A stretch of DNA of 64,000 nt from CAVWQV01 sp963757115 (GTDB lineage Bacteria; Pseudomonadota; Alphaproteobacteria; Acetobacterales; Acetobacteraceae), in the NCBI GenBank assembly GCA_963757115.1, contig CAVWQV010000007.1:128591-192590 (forward strand), given 5' to 3'. Positions 54,413 to 64,000 of this stretch are shown piece after piece. Position numbers and translations under genes: made by a program. The notes beneath the pieces were generated by a model, which made no database searches, was not told the DNA's origin, and worked only from the letters and a program-made list of their open reading frames with translations. The stretch's first letter is position 1. Every line of letters starts with the position of its first letter.

Positions 54413-56507
54413 TTGCCAGAGCTTTTCCTGGAGCTGTTCAGCGAAGAAATCCCCGCGCGCATGCAGGCGCGTGGTGCGGATGATCTGGCGCGGCTGGTTG
54501 GCGAAGGTCTTAAGGATCTGCGGCCGCGTGGCGTTGCCACGTTCTACGGCCCGCGCCGGATAGCGCTCGGGGCGGAAGTGGCCGGAGCCACCGAGAGCAC
54601 CCGCGTCGTCGAGCGCGGGCCGCGCGCGAACGCGCCCGAACAGGCGCTCGCGGGTTTTATTCGCAAGCACGGAGCGGCGCGCGACGAACTGCGCCGCGAA
54701 GGCGACTACTGGGTGCTGGACCGGGCGAGCTGAGGCGGTCGGCGCGTCGACCATCATCGCCCGCGCGCTGCCGCCGTTGCTCCGTCGCTTTCCGTGGCCG
54801 AAATCGATGCGCTGGGGTGGGTCGAGCGCCTTCACCTGGGTCCGCCCGCTGCGCCGGATCGTCTGCCTGCTGGACGGCGAGGTGGTGCCGTTCGATCTCC
54901 GCGAAGGGGATGACGACGGCCACGGTCTGACGAGCGGGAATCAAACGGAGGGCCACCGCTTCCTTTCGCCCGGCCCGGTCGCGGTACGCTCGGCGGCGGA
55001 CTGGGCGGCGAAGCTGCGCGCCCGCCACGTCCTGGTGGAAGCGGCCGAACGCAAGTGCGTCATCGCCGAAGGCGTGGCGCGGCTTGCCGCTGAACGCGGG
55101 CTCGCGGTGGTCGATGACCCGGGGCTGCTCGACGAGGTGGCCGGCTTGGTGGAGTGGCCGGTGCCGCTGCTCGGGCGCATCGACCCCGCTTTCATGGACC
55201 TGCCGCCCGAGGTCATGCAGGTCTCGATGCGGGCCAACCAGCGCTACTTCGCGCTGCGCTCGCCGTCGGGCGAGGCGGCGCCGTTCTTCGCTTTCGTGGC
55301 GAACACCGAGCCAGTCGATGGCGGGCGAGCCACGATCGCCGGCAACGAGCGCGTGCTGCGCGCCCGCTTCGCCGACGCCCGGCATTTCTGGGATCTGGAC
55401 CGACGCACGCCGCTTGCCGACCGGGTGCCGGCGCTCGACGCAATCACCTTCCACGCCAAGCTCGGCAGCTTGGGCGATCGGGTGCGGCGGATCGAACTGC
55501 TGTCCGTCGAGGTCGCGCGAGCCGTGGGGGCGAACGGCTCCGATGCGAAGCGGGCAGCCCATCTCGCCAAGGCCGACCTGGTGACCGGCATGGTAGGCGA
55601 GTTCCCCGAGTTGCAAGGCGTGATGGGCCGCTATTACGCCTTGCATGACGGCGAGCGGCCGGAGGTCGCGGACGCGATCCGTGACCACTACGCCCCCAAA
55701 GGTCCCTCCGACGCCGTGCCGAACGCGCCCGTGTCGGTGGCGCTCGCCCTGGCCGACAAGCTCGACTTGCTCGCCGGCTTCTTCGCCATCGGCGAGAAGC
55801 CGTCCGGCTCCGGCGACCCGTATGCGCTTCGTCGCGCCGCACTCGGGGTGATCCGGATCGTTCGCGAGAACCGATTGCGGCTGCGCCTTCTCCCGCTGCT
55901 CGACCAAGCGCTGGACCGAGTAACCGTTGCCAATCAGCTTACCCTCAAGGTGGACGCGGGTGGGCAGCCGACCAATCAAATCGCGATCGAGATACTCGAC
56001 TTCCTGGCCGAGCGGCTGCGGGTCCAGCTCCGCGCGGACGGCGCGCGGCACGACGTGCTGGCGGCGGTGTTCGCGGCGGGCGCCGATGACGACATCAACC
56101 GTCTGCTCGCGCGCGCGGATGCCGTGACGGAACTCCTCGGCACGGATGACGGGGCCAACCTCCTGATTGCGTATCGGCGGGCCGCCAACATTTTGCGCAT
56201 CGAGGATCGTAAGGACGGCCCGCATGACGGCCTCCCCGAGGCGTCGCTGATCCGCACGGCGCAGGAGGAGGCGGTCGCGTCCGCGCTCGGCGATCTCGCG
56301 ATACGCCTGCCGGACATGCTCGAGCGGGAAGATTACGGCCGCGCGATGTCGGCGATGGCTCGGCTCCGGCCTCCGCTCGACGCGTTTTTCGACCACGTCA
56401 CGGTGAACGCACCCGAGCCGGAATTGCGCCGCAACCGCCTCCGGCTCCTGTCGGCGGTGAAGGCCACCATGGACCGCGTCGCGGATTTTTCCCGGATCGA
56501 AGGCTAG
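54413..56507 (+). CDS. glyS: Glycyl-tRNA synthetase beta subunit, one frameshift
   Basis: GlyS is the tRNA-binding partner of GlyQ. The TTG start at 54413 gives LPELFLELFSEEIPARMQARGADDLARLV (in part), the family N-terminus. The frame ends at TGA 54731 but continues in another frame as EAVGASTIIARALPPLLRRFPWPKSMRW. It then reads LDGEVVPFDL, PPEVMQVSMRANQRYFAL, FVANTEP, GNERVLRARFADARHFWDLD, FHAKLGSLGDRVRRI and KADLVTGMVGEFPELQGVMGRYYA, and ends AVKATMDRVADFSRI. Removing one base near 54728 joins the halves, giving about 698 residues. As the gene is essential, the shift is very probably an error. Confidence 0.94.
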
Positions 56508-56607
56508 GCCTTATAAGCAATGCGGAAACCGCACGGGATCGTGCCGGATCGACCCGGGCGTGGCGTGTGGTAAGGCGGTCATCGAACGCTCAGGAGCACC
56601 GGACGGC

Positions 56608-59282
56608 ATGACCAAGTGGGTGTACAGCTTCGGCGCGGGCCGCAACGAGGGCCGCGCCGATATGCGCAACCTCCTGGGCGGCAAGGGCGCCAATCTCGCG
56701 GAAATGGCCAGCATCGGCCTGCCGGTGCCGCCCGGCTTCACCATCACCACGGAGGTTTGCACCGCGTTCTACGAGAACGACCGCCGTTACCCGGAGGGAG
56801 CTCGATGACGAGGTTCGCGCTGCCCTGTCCTTGGTTGAAAACGCGGTCGGCCTCCGCTTCGGCGACCCCGAGCGGCCGCTGCTGGTTTCCGTCCGGTCGG
56901 GCGCCCGCGTGTCGATGCCCGGCATGATGGACACGGTGCTCAACCTTGGCCTCAACGACCGTACCGTGGAGGGCCTCGCCCAGGCGTCCGGCGACGAGCG
57001 CTTCGCATGGGACAGCTATCGCCGCTTCATCCAGATGTACGGCTCCGTCGTGCTCGGGGTCGATCACCATCGGTTCGAGGAGATCATCGAGCAGGCCAAG
57101 ATCGAGGCGGGCGGCGTCACCGAGGACACCGCGCTCACCGCGGAGGACTGGCGCCACGTGGTGGAAGGCTACAAGGACATGGTCCACAACGAGACCGGCC
57201 GACCCTTCCCGCAGGAGCCGTCCGCGCAGCTTTGGGGTGCCATCGGCGCCGTGTTCGGCTCCTGGATGAACCCGCGCGCCAACACCTATCGCCGCCTCCA
57301 CGACATCCCCGCGAGCTGGGGCACTGCCGTCAACGTGCAGGCCATGGTGTTCGGCAACATGGGCGACGATTGCGCGACGGGGGTCTGCTTCACCCGCGAC
57401 CCCTCGACCGGCGAGAACCTGTTCTACGGCGAGTTCCTGGTGAACGCGCAGGGCGAGGACGTAGTCGCCGGCATCCGGACGCCGCAGCCCTTGTCACGCC
57501 AGCGCGCCGAGCCCGGTGAGGTGTCCATGGAGGAGGCGCTGCCGCAGGCGTACGCCGAGCTCGTGGAGGTGCGCGAGAAGCTCGAGCAGCACTACCGCGA
57601 CATGCAGGACATCGAGTTCACCGTGCAGCAGAACCGGCTCTACATGCTGCAGACCCGGAGCGGCAAGCGGACCGCGGCGGCCAGCCTCCGGATCGCCGTG
57701 GAGATGGCCGAGGCGGGCCTCATCGACCGGGAGGAAGCGGTCAAGCGCGTGGTTCCGTCCTCGCTCGACCAGCTGCTGCACCCGATGCTCGACCCGAACG
57801 CGCCCCGCACCCTGCTCGCCAAGGGGCTGCCCGCCAGCCCTGGGGCCGCCTCCGGCGCGGTGCTGTTCAACGCCGACGAGGCGGAAAGCCGCGCGGCGAA
57901 GGGCGAGGCGGTGATCCTGGTGCGGATCGAGACCAGCCCGGAGGACATCCATGGCATGCACGCGGCCCGCGGCATCCTGACCACGCGCGGCGGCATGACC
58001 AGTCACGCGGCCGTAGTGGCCCGTGGCATGGGCCGGCCCTGCGTCGCGGGCGTCGGCAGCATCAACGTCGATTACGGCGCACAAACGCTGTCCACCGGCG
58101 GCCGCACCTTCAATGCGGGAGACACCATTACGCTCGATGGCGCCACGGGCGAGGTGTTCGCGGGCTCCGTCGCGATGATCGAGCCCGCCATGTCAGGCGA
58201 CTTCGCGACCCTCATGGAGTGGGCGGACGGCCTGCGCCGGCTCCGCGTGCGCGCCAACGCCGAAACTCCGCTGGACGCCGAAACCGCGCGCAAGTTCGGC
58301 GCTGAAGGCATCGGCCTTTGCCGCACCGAGCACATGTTCTTCGATCCCGCGCGCATCGGCGCAGTTCGGCAGATGATCATGGCGAGCGACGAGGCGGGCC
58401 GCCGCACGGCGCTCGAGAAATTGCTGCCGTTCCAGCGCGAGGATTTCCGTCAGCTGTTCACGCATCATGGCGGGGCTCCCGGTCACCGTCCGGCTGCTCG
58501 ACCCGCCGTTGCACGAATTCCTCCCGCACGGCGAGGCGGAGCTCGCCGAAGTGGCGGCAGCCCTCGGCACGGACGTGGACGCGATGCACCGGCGGATCAG
58601 CGAGCTCGCCGAGGCCAACCCGATGCTGGGCCACCGCGGCTGCCGTCTCGGCGTGACGTATCCCGAAATCTACGAGATGCAGGCTCGGGCGATCTTCGAG
58701 GGCGCGCTCGCCGTGGCGGAGGAAACGGGCAAGGCGCCGGTGCCCGAGATCATGATCCCGCTGGTCGGGATGCGGCGGGAGCTCGAAATCACGCGCGCGC
58801 AGGTCGAGCGCATGGCGAAAGAGGTTTTCAGCCGCGCCGGCAAGTCGATCGACTACAGCGTCGGCACCATGATCGAGCTCCCCCGCGCCGCGATCATCGC
58901 CGATCGCATCGCCGAGGTTGCCGACTTTTTCTCGTTCGGCACCAACGACCTGACGCAAACCGTGTTCGGCCTTTCGCGCGACGACGCGGGAAAGTTCCTG
59001 CCCTACTACGTGGAGAAGGGCATTCTGCCGAAGGACCCGTTCATCTCCATCGACGTGGAGGGCGTGGGCGCGATGATCCGCTACGCCACCGACAAGGGGC
59101 GCTCCGTCAAGAACGCGCTCAAGCTCGGGATCTGCGGCGAGCACGGCGGCGACCCTGCCTCCATCGCTTTCTGCGAGGAGATCGGGCTCGATTACGTTTC
59201 ATGCAGCCCGTATCGGGTGCCGGTGGCTCGGCTAGCGGCTGCGCAAGCCGCCCTCGGCGTGGGCGTCGACCGCACGGCGTAG
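56608..59282 (+). CDS. ppdK: Pyruvate, phosphate dikinase, two frameshifts
   Basis: PPDK interconverts pyruvate, ATP and phosphate with PEP, AMP and diphosphate. The N-terminal ATP-grasp part includes RNLLGGKGANLAEMASIGLPVPPGFTI, RPLLVSVRSGARVSMPGMMDTVLNLGLND, FGNMGDDCATGVCFTRDPSTGEN and MLQTRSGKRTAAASLRIAVEM (in parts). The central phosphohistidine lies in TTRGGMTSHAAVVARGMGRPCV. The C-terminal PEP domain has GLCRTEHMFFDPARI, SFGTNDLTQTVFGLSRDD and GICGEHGGDPASIAF, which holds the catalytic Cys. Frames change near 56800 and 58470. The corrected length of about 891 residues is normal. It lies 100 bases after glyS. Confidence 0.95.
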
Positions 59283-59306
59283 GGTCGCCGGCGGTCCCGC
59301 GCCAGC

Positions 59307-59338
59307 AGGACCAGACCGCCGCGCCGCCGCCTGGTCTT
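59307..59338. terminator. Stem-loop between convergent ppdK and DUF421 genes
   Basis: AGGACCAG (59307-59314) pairs with CTGGTCTT (59331-59338), with one G-T pair. The 16-base loop is GC-rich. It lies 25 bases after the ppdK stop and 18 bases beyond the end of the DUF421 gene, so it could terminate both. Confidence 0.4.
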
Positions 59339-59355
59339 GATCACCTCGAGCAGGG

Positions 59356-59842
59356 TCAGCCTCGCTTGAGGATCGCAATACGGCCGCTCGGCTCGATGAC
59401 GATGGCCCGGGTTTCGTCGACCCGCTCGATGCCGGCCTGGCGCAGCGCCTCGTTCAGATCGGCTTCCGTGACGGCGTGGCGCGAGCAGCGCTTCTTGCCT
59501 GAGGTTCCCGCCTTCGGCGAGCCGAAACGGACGGCCCTCGACGAGGTGCGACAGCGCCGGGTGCCAGGCGGCCAAATGCGCGAGCAGCCAATGCAGCGCC
59601 ATCAGGAGCGCGGTCGCAGCGAAGGTGCCGAGCAGCGGGGCGCTTCCGGTCAGCGCCCGGCTAAGGTTGGAGCCGACGACAATGGAAACGATAATGTCGA
59701 GCGCCGACCACTTCCCGAACACCCGTCGGCCGGCTAGCCGGATCACCAGAAGGCCATAGGCGAAAATGAGAGCAGCCCGCGCGCACTCCTGGGCCGTGCT
59801 GACGTGTCCTAATGTGCCGAAAATGTCCCGAAGGAAATCCAC
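59356..59842 (-). CDS. DUF421 (YetF-like) membrane protein, frameshifted
   Basis: The N-terminal part carries two to three membrane helices and the family pattern ARAALIFAYGLLVIRLAGRRVFGKWSALDIIVSIVVGSNLSRALTGSAPLLGTFAATALLMALHW (in parts). The invariant GRR-type motif and a DIIVSIVVGSNLSRAL helix are visible. A YetF domain follows: HLVEGRPFRL, then, after a frame change near 59500, VTEADLNEALRQAGIERVDE and AIVIEPSGRIAILKRG. The function of DUF421/YetF is not settled. The start is GTG 59842. The corrected length of about 162 residues is typical for the shorter members. It converges with ppdK. Confidence 0.85.
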
Positions 59843-59967
59843 GCGCTGAAAACCTGGATGCGCCGCCTCGGTTTCCGCGCGAGCTGGTCCGCGTTTATCC
59901 GGCCGACTACTTTCTCGAGCACAGCGACCCTCGGTTCCTCGAGCAAGGCGTCCCTCGCCTCCAATGA
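59812..59967 (+). CDS. Possible 51-residue protein antisense to the DUF421 start
   Basis: ATG 59812 opens a frame encoding MCRKCPEGNPRAENLDAPPR, then FPRELVRVYPADYFLEHSDPRFLEQGVPRLQ. The C-terminal half looks like genuine protein with aromatic and charged residues, and the N-terminus has a CxxC pair. It shares mutS's direction, in the 5' gap before it, but overlaps the DUF421 N-terminus by 31 bases. There is no clear ribosome-binding site. It may be chance, or a remnant of a longer gene. Confidence 0.3.
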   Translation: MCRKCPEGNPRAENLDAPPRFPRELVRVYPADYFLEHSDPRFLEQGVPRLQ

Positions 59968-60048
59968 GGTGTGGGAGGCAGGTTCGGCGCGTTCGACGGG
60001 GGTGCCGGGCATCGTCGTCCGCCAAGCGTGAGGCTACACCTGCCGTCG

Positions 60049-62713
60049 ATGCACCCGGAGCCGCAACCGCCCAGTCCGCGCCACCCCGCCACGCCCGCAA
60101 TGGCGCGCTGGTTCGAGCTCAAAGAACAGCACCCGGAGGCCTTGCTCTTTTTCCGCATGGGCGACTTCTACGAGATGTTCTTCGCCGACGCCGAAGCCGC
60201 CGCCGCCGCACTCGACATCGCGCTCACCGCGCGGGGGGAGCACGGCGGATCCCCCATTCCGATGTGCGGGGTGCCGGTTCACGCCGCCGAAAGCTACCTC
60301 GCGCGCCTCATCCGGCGCGGCTTCCGCGTTGCGGTCGCCGAGCAGATGGAAGAACCCCGCGCTGCTCGCGCGCGCAATGCCAAGGCGCCGATCCGGCGTG
60401 ACGTGGTCCGGCTTGTCACCCCCGGCACCTTGACGGAAGACGCCTTGCTGGAAGCGGGCCGGCCCAACCTGTTGCTCGCGCTCGCGCGCGACCCAGGCGG
60501 CCTCGGCGCCGCTTGGCTCGACGTATCGACCGGCCTGTTCGAAACTGCCCGCCTCCCGTCGCGCGACCTTCCCGCACTTCTTGAGCGGCTCGAACCCGTG
60601 GAGGTGATCGCGCCTGCGGGGCTCGACCTCGGCGAATGGGCGTCGCGTTCCGCCCCCGATGCCACGCCGTCGCCGCCCCTGGTTGCGCGGCGGCGGCTCG
60701 CGGAGGCTTTTGGCGTGGCAAGCCTCGATGCGCTGGGCGCGTTCGCCGATGTGGAGGCCGTCGCCGCCCTGCTGGCGTTCGACTACGTCCAGGCAACGCA
60801 GACCGGAGCCAAGCCGCGCCTGTCCCGCCCCGCGCCGCAGGGCGAGGCGGGCCAGCTCGCGATGGACGCCGCGACGCGGGCGAGCCTCGAGCTTGTCAGG
60901 GCGCGGGACGGGGGCACCGCCCACACCCTGCTCGCCACCGTCGACCGCACGCTTACGGCAGCCGGCAAGCGGCTGCTTGCCACCCGGATAGCCGGGCCGC
61001 TCACCGATCCCGAGGCGATCGCAGCGCGGCAGGATGCCTGGTCGTGGCTTCTCGCCAACCCCGTGCCCGCAGCGGCGCTGCGTGCGGCGCTCAAGTCGGC
61101 CCCCGATATGGCGCGGGCACTCGGCCGTCTCGCGCTCGGCCGCGGCGCCCCCCGCGATCTGGCCGCCATTCGGGACGGCCTTGCCGCCGCGGCGGCCGCC
61201 GCCGAAGCGCTGCCTGCCCCGCTCGCGGGGGAGCTCCGCGTTGCCTGTCCGGCCTTGCGGGCCGCGCCCGGGCTTCGCGAACGCCTAGCCGACGCGCTCG
61301 CCGACCCGGCGCCGACCCGCCTGGAGGACGGCAACACGGTCCGGCCGGGGTACGACGCCTCGCTCGACGCCGAGCGGGCGTTGCGCGACGACAGCCGGCG
61401 GGTGATCGCCGAGCCGACAGCTCGAGTACGCGCAGCGCTTCGGGGTCGCCGGCCTCAAGATCCGCCATCACGCCCAGCTCGGCTATGTCATCGAGGCGCC
61501 CGCCGCCGCCGTCGAGGCGCTGCGAGACCGGCCGGAGCTGACATTACGGCAGGGCATGGCGAACGGAGCGAGGTTCACGCTGCCGGAGCTGTCCGAGCTC
61601 GATCGCGCCATCACCGAAGCCGACGAGCGGGCCGGCGCCCGAGAACGCGCCCTGTGGGCGGACCTCGTTTCCCAGGCACTCGCCGTCGCCGACGCGTTGG
61701 CGGCCTGTGCCGACGCGCTCGCCGTGCTCGATGTCGCCCAAGCCGCGGCGAAGCTGGCCGAGCCGGAGACCTGGTGCCGCCCCGAGGTCAAAGAGGACGA
61801 GGCCTTCTCCCTCCGCGCCGCCCGTCACCCCGTCGTAGAGGCGGCCCTCGCCGGCGCGGCCGCTTTCGTCCCGAACGATTGCGAACTGCCGCCCGCCAAG
61901 CGTTTGCTGCTGCTGACCGGCCCCAACATGGCGGGCAAGTCCACTTTTCTTCGGCAGAACGCGCTGGCCGTCGTGCTGGCGCAAGCCGGGCTGCCCGTCC
62001 CCGCGGCCAGCGCCAGGATCGGCGTCGTGGACCGGCTGTTCAGCCGCGTTGGCGCCGCCGACGACCTCGCGCGCGGACGCAGCACGTTCATGGTCGAAAT
62101 GACCGAGACCGCCGCCATCCTGCACGGGGCCGGGCCGCGCTCGCTCGTCGTGGTGGACGAAATCGGGCGCGGCACGGCGACGCTGGACGGCCTCGCGATT
62201 GCCTGGGCCGTGCTGGAGGCGCTCCATTCCACTGTCCGGTGTCGCACCATTTTCGCCACCCACTTCCACGAGCTTGCCGGCCTCGCGTCGGAGCTGCCGC
62301 GCCTCGCCCCGCACACGATGCGGGTCAAGGAATGGCGCGGCAGCGTGGTGTTTCTCCATGAGGTCGCACCGGGAGCGGCGGGGCGGAGCTGGGGCGTGCA
62401 TGTCGCCGAGCTGGCCGGCGTACCCGCCCCCGTCGTGCACCGGGCGGCGGCACTGCTGGCCGCGATGGAACGCGACGGCGGCGGGGTGGGGCTGGCACGC
62501 GCGCCACTTGCCGAACTGCCGCTGTTCGCCGCCGCGCCGCCCCGCGCGTCGCCACCGGCACAATCGCCGATCCTCGATCCGGTGCGCGTGGCACTCGCCA
62601 ACATCGACCCCGACCAAATGACGCCAAAAGAGGCGCTGGAGATACTCTACGAAATTAAATCGCTGATTCCTGTTCCCGACAGCATTGACGCAGTAGCATC
62701 AGACGAATGTTGA
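60049..62713 (+). CDS. mutS: DNA mismatch repair protein MutS, one frameshift
   Basis: MutS recognises mismatches and recruits MutL. The N-terminal domain has ARWFELKEQHPEALLFFRMGDFYEMFFADAE, with the mismatch-contacting Phe-x-Glu in GDFYE. The connector and core follow (MCGVPVHAAESYLARLI, VVRLVTPGTLTEDALL, HTLLATVDRTLTAAGKRLL). The frame shifts near 61425 and continues LEYAQRFGVAGLKIRHH. The ATPase domain shows Walker A LTGPNMAGKSTFLRQ, RGRSTFMVEMTETAAIL and Walker B SLVVVDEIGRGTATLDGLAIAW, then FATHFHELAGLA. The C-terminal motif TPKEALEILYEIK is present. The corrected length of about 888 residues is normal. The stop overlaps the glnD start. Confidence 0.96.
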
Positions 62714-64000
62714 CGCCCGCCACCAACCCGAAACCGCCGGCCGCCGGCGGCGGCGCCCTCTCCGACACCCTGGCTTCCCTAGCAGTGGACGCGGGGAATC
62801 TCTCGCGCGAAGCGGTTCTGGGGGCATTCCGCCGCCATCTCGCCCGCATTCAGACCCACGTGCAGGAAGCGTTCGAACATGAGCAGATCAGCGGCCTCGA
62901 GGCAGCGCGCAGGCTCGGTTCGCTGATCGACGGACTGGTCGCCGCGCTGTTCGAGCACGCCGTGGCCGGCGCCAACAAGCCGGCGGAAAAGTTCACTGTC
63001 GCCGCCACCGGAGGCTACGGGCGGGGGGCACTCGCGCCATTCAGTGACATCGATCTTCTGTTCATCACGTCGGTCGCGCCCAGTTCCGGAACGCTCCAGA
63101 TCGTCGAATACATGCTGTATTTCATGTGGGATCTCGGCCTGAAGGTTGGGCACGCCACACGATCGGTGGAGCAGTGCCTCGCCGAAGCCGGCCGAGACGT
63201 GACCGTTCGAACTTCCTTGCTGGACGCACGGCGCTTGGCCGGCGACAAGGCGCTCTTCGCCGACTTTCACAAGCGCTTCCGCCAGAGCTGCCAAGACGGC
63301 GGCGCCGGTGAGTTCATCGCGGCCAAGCAAGCGGAGCGCGCCGCGCGGCATCGGCGGTTCGGCGAAAGTGCCTTCATGGTAGAGCCGAACGTCAAGGAAG
63401 GCCGCGGCGGCCTCCGCGACATGCAAACGCTGTATTGGATCGCGCGCTACATCTTCGATACCGTAACGATGGGGGAGCTTGCCACCCCGAACGGCCCGGC
63501 GGGCGGCCTCATCAGCGAAACGGAAGCCAAGCACGCCCGGCGGTCGTGGGAGTTCCTGTGGACCGTGCGGTTCCACCTCCACTACGTCGCCGGCCGCGCC
63601 GAGGAGCGCCTGACCTTCGATCTGCAGCCGGTCGTCGGCGCCCGCATGGGGTATACGCGGCACGGGCGGCAAGATGGTGTGGAGCGCTTCATGCGCCACT
63701 ATTTCCTCACCGTCCGCGAGATTACCCGCATCACCCGCGTGCTTGAGCCGGCGTTGACCCGGGCCGCACTCGGGCCCCCTGCCATCGCGGCAGAAACCGA
63801 CAAGGCGCTGCTCGAGGCTGGCTTCGTGCTCGCCGAAGGTCAGCTCCTGTCATTGCCCGGGCACGAGTTTGCCGAGCACCCGATCCAGATGCTGCGCATC
63901 CTCCAGGTCGCCCGGGACCGAAATCTCGAGATCCATCCGCTCGCACTGCGGGCGTTGATCCGGAGCGAGCGCCGGGCCGTCGCTCTCCGCGGCGACCAGC
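62707..64000 (+). CDS. glnD: Bifunctional uridylyltransferase/uridylyl-removing enzyme (5' part)
   Basis: GlnD senses glutamine and modifies PII proteins by adding or removing UMP. The ATG at 62707 overlaps the mutS stop by seven bases. The nucleotidyltransferase domain carries VAATGGYGRGALAPFSDIDLLFI, the G-G-(x)-GRG...SDxDL catalytic motif. Downstream are LKVGHATRSVEQCLAEAGRDVTVRTSLLDARRLAG, VEPNVKEGRGGLRDMQTLYWIARY and VGARMGYTRHGRQDGVERFMRHYF (each in part), all typical of GlnD. The open frame continues past the right edge of the window, so the HD and ACT domains are not seen. mutS-glnD adjacency is common in alphaproteobacteria. Confidence 0.96.
   Translation, partial: MLTPATNPKPPAAGGGALSDTLASLAVDAGNLSREAVLGAFRRHLARIQTHVQEAFEHEQISGLEAARRLGSLIDGLVAALFEHAVAGANKPAEKFTVAATGGYGRGALAPFSDIDLLFITSVAPSSGTLQIVEYMLYFMWDLGLKVGHATRSVEQCLAEAGRDVTVRTSLLDARRLAGDKALFADFHKRFRQSCQDGGAGEFIAAKQAERAARHRRFGESAFMVEPNVKEGRGGLRDMQTLYWIARYIFDTVTMGELATPNGPAGGLISETEAKHARRSWEFLWTVRFHLHYVAGRAEERLTFDLQPVVGARMGYTRHGRQDGVERFMRHYFLTVREITRITRVLEPALTRAALGPPAIAAETDKALLEAGFVLAEGQLLSLPGHEFAEHPIQMLRILQVARDRNLEIHPLALRALIRSERRAVALRGDQ

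Overview
The window is GC-rich, densely packed bacterial chromosome. Its genes point to an alphaproteobacterium, most likely Rhodospirillales/Acetobacteraceae: a complete division and cell-wall (dcw) cluster ending ftsQ-ftsA-ftsZ-lpxC-bamD-recN-ligA, a DNPR-type (meso-diaminopimelate) MurE, an FtsL with a very long Pro/Ala tail, TamA/TamB, a single-domain QueF, and mutS followed directly by glnD. The family-level placement is inference from gene content, not a phylogeny.

Layout. 0-3 kb: four same-strand genes of a surface-glycan type module (WavE-family protein, GDPD-like phosphodiesterase, HAD phosphatase, sugar-type nucleotidyltransferase). 3-6 kb: the queuosine genes tgt-queF-queG, a ribbon-helix-helix protein and a 69-residue unknown. 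6.2-9.8 kb, minus strand: a fused hydantoinase A/B (5-oxoprolinase-type) gene. 9.9-12.4 kb: TerB-DnaJ protein, peptidoglycan amidase and YpfJ-type metallopeptidase. 12.5-12.9 kb: RNase P RNA. 13.1-37.8 kb: mraZ operator and promoter, then mraZ-rsmH-ftsL-ftsI-murE-murF-mraY-murD-ftsW-murG-murC-murB-ddl-ftsQ-ftsA-ftsZ, lpxC, bamD, recN and ligA. Most junctions overlap by 1-4 bases, so the block is probably co-transcribed. It takes UDP-MurNAc-peptide synthesis through lipid II to septal assembly, followed by outer-membrane and DNA-repair genes. 38-41.4 kb: small heat-shock protein, an unknown, a stomatin-like protein and an MFS exporter. 41.6-49.5 kb: tamA and tamB, split by a lower-GC insert carrying an Mrr-type endonuclease. 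49.6-53 kb: DUF2076, CoA-binding, GH17 and small membrane proteins. 53-64 kb: glyQ and glyS separated by an antitoxin-like gene and palindromes, then ppdK, DUF421, mutS and the 5' part of glnD.

Many genes are interrupted by small frameshifts. These hit essential genes (ftsA, ddl, lpxC, glyS), often sit at short C or G runs, and are densest from about 3.7 to 9.2 kb, while mraZ to murB (14 kb) is clean. They are best read as sequencing or assembly indels, so such genes are annotated over their full extent with the breaks noted.

The most unusual features are genomic rather than a new defence locus: REP-type palindromes inside the coding sequences of murD and murE, the island splitting tamA from tamB, the insert splitting glyQ from glyS, and a textbook four-box MraZ operator overlapping its promoter. 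No CRISPR array, tRNA, rRNA or complete transposon was seen.
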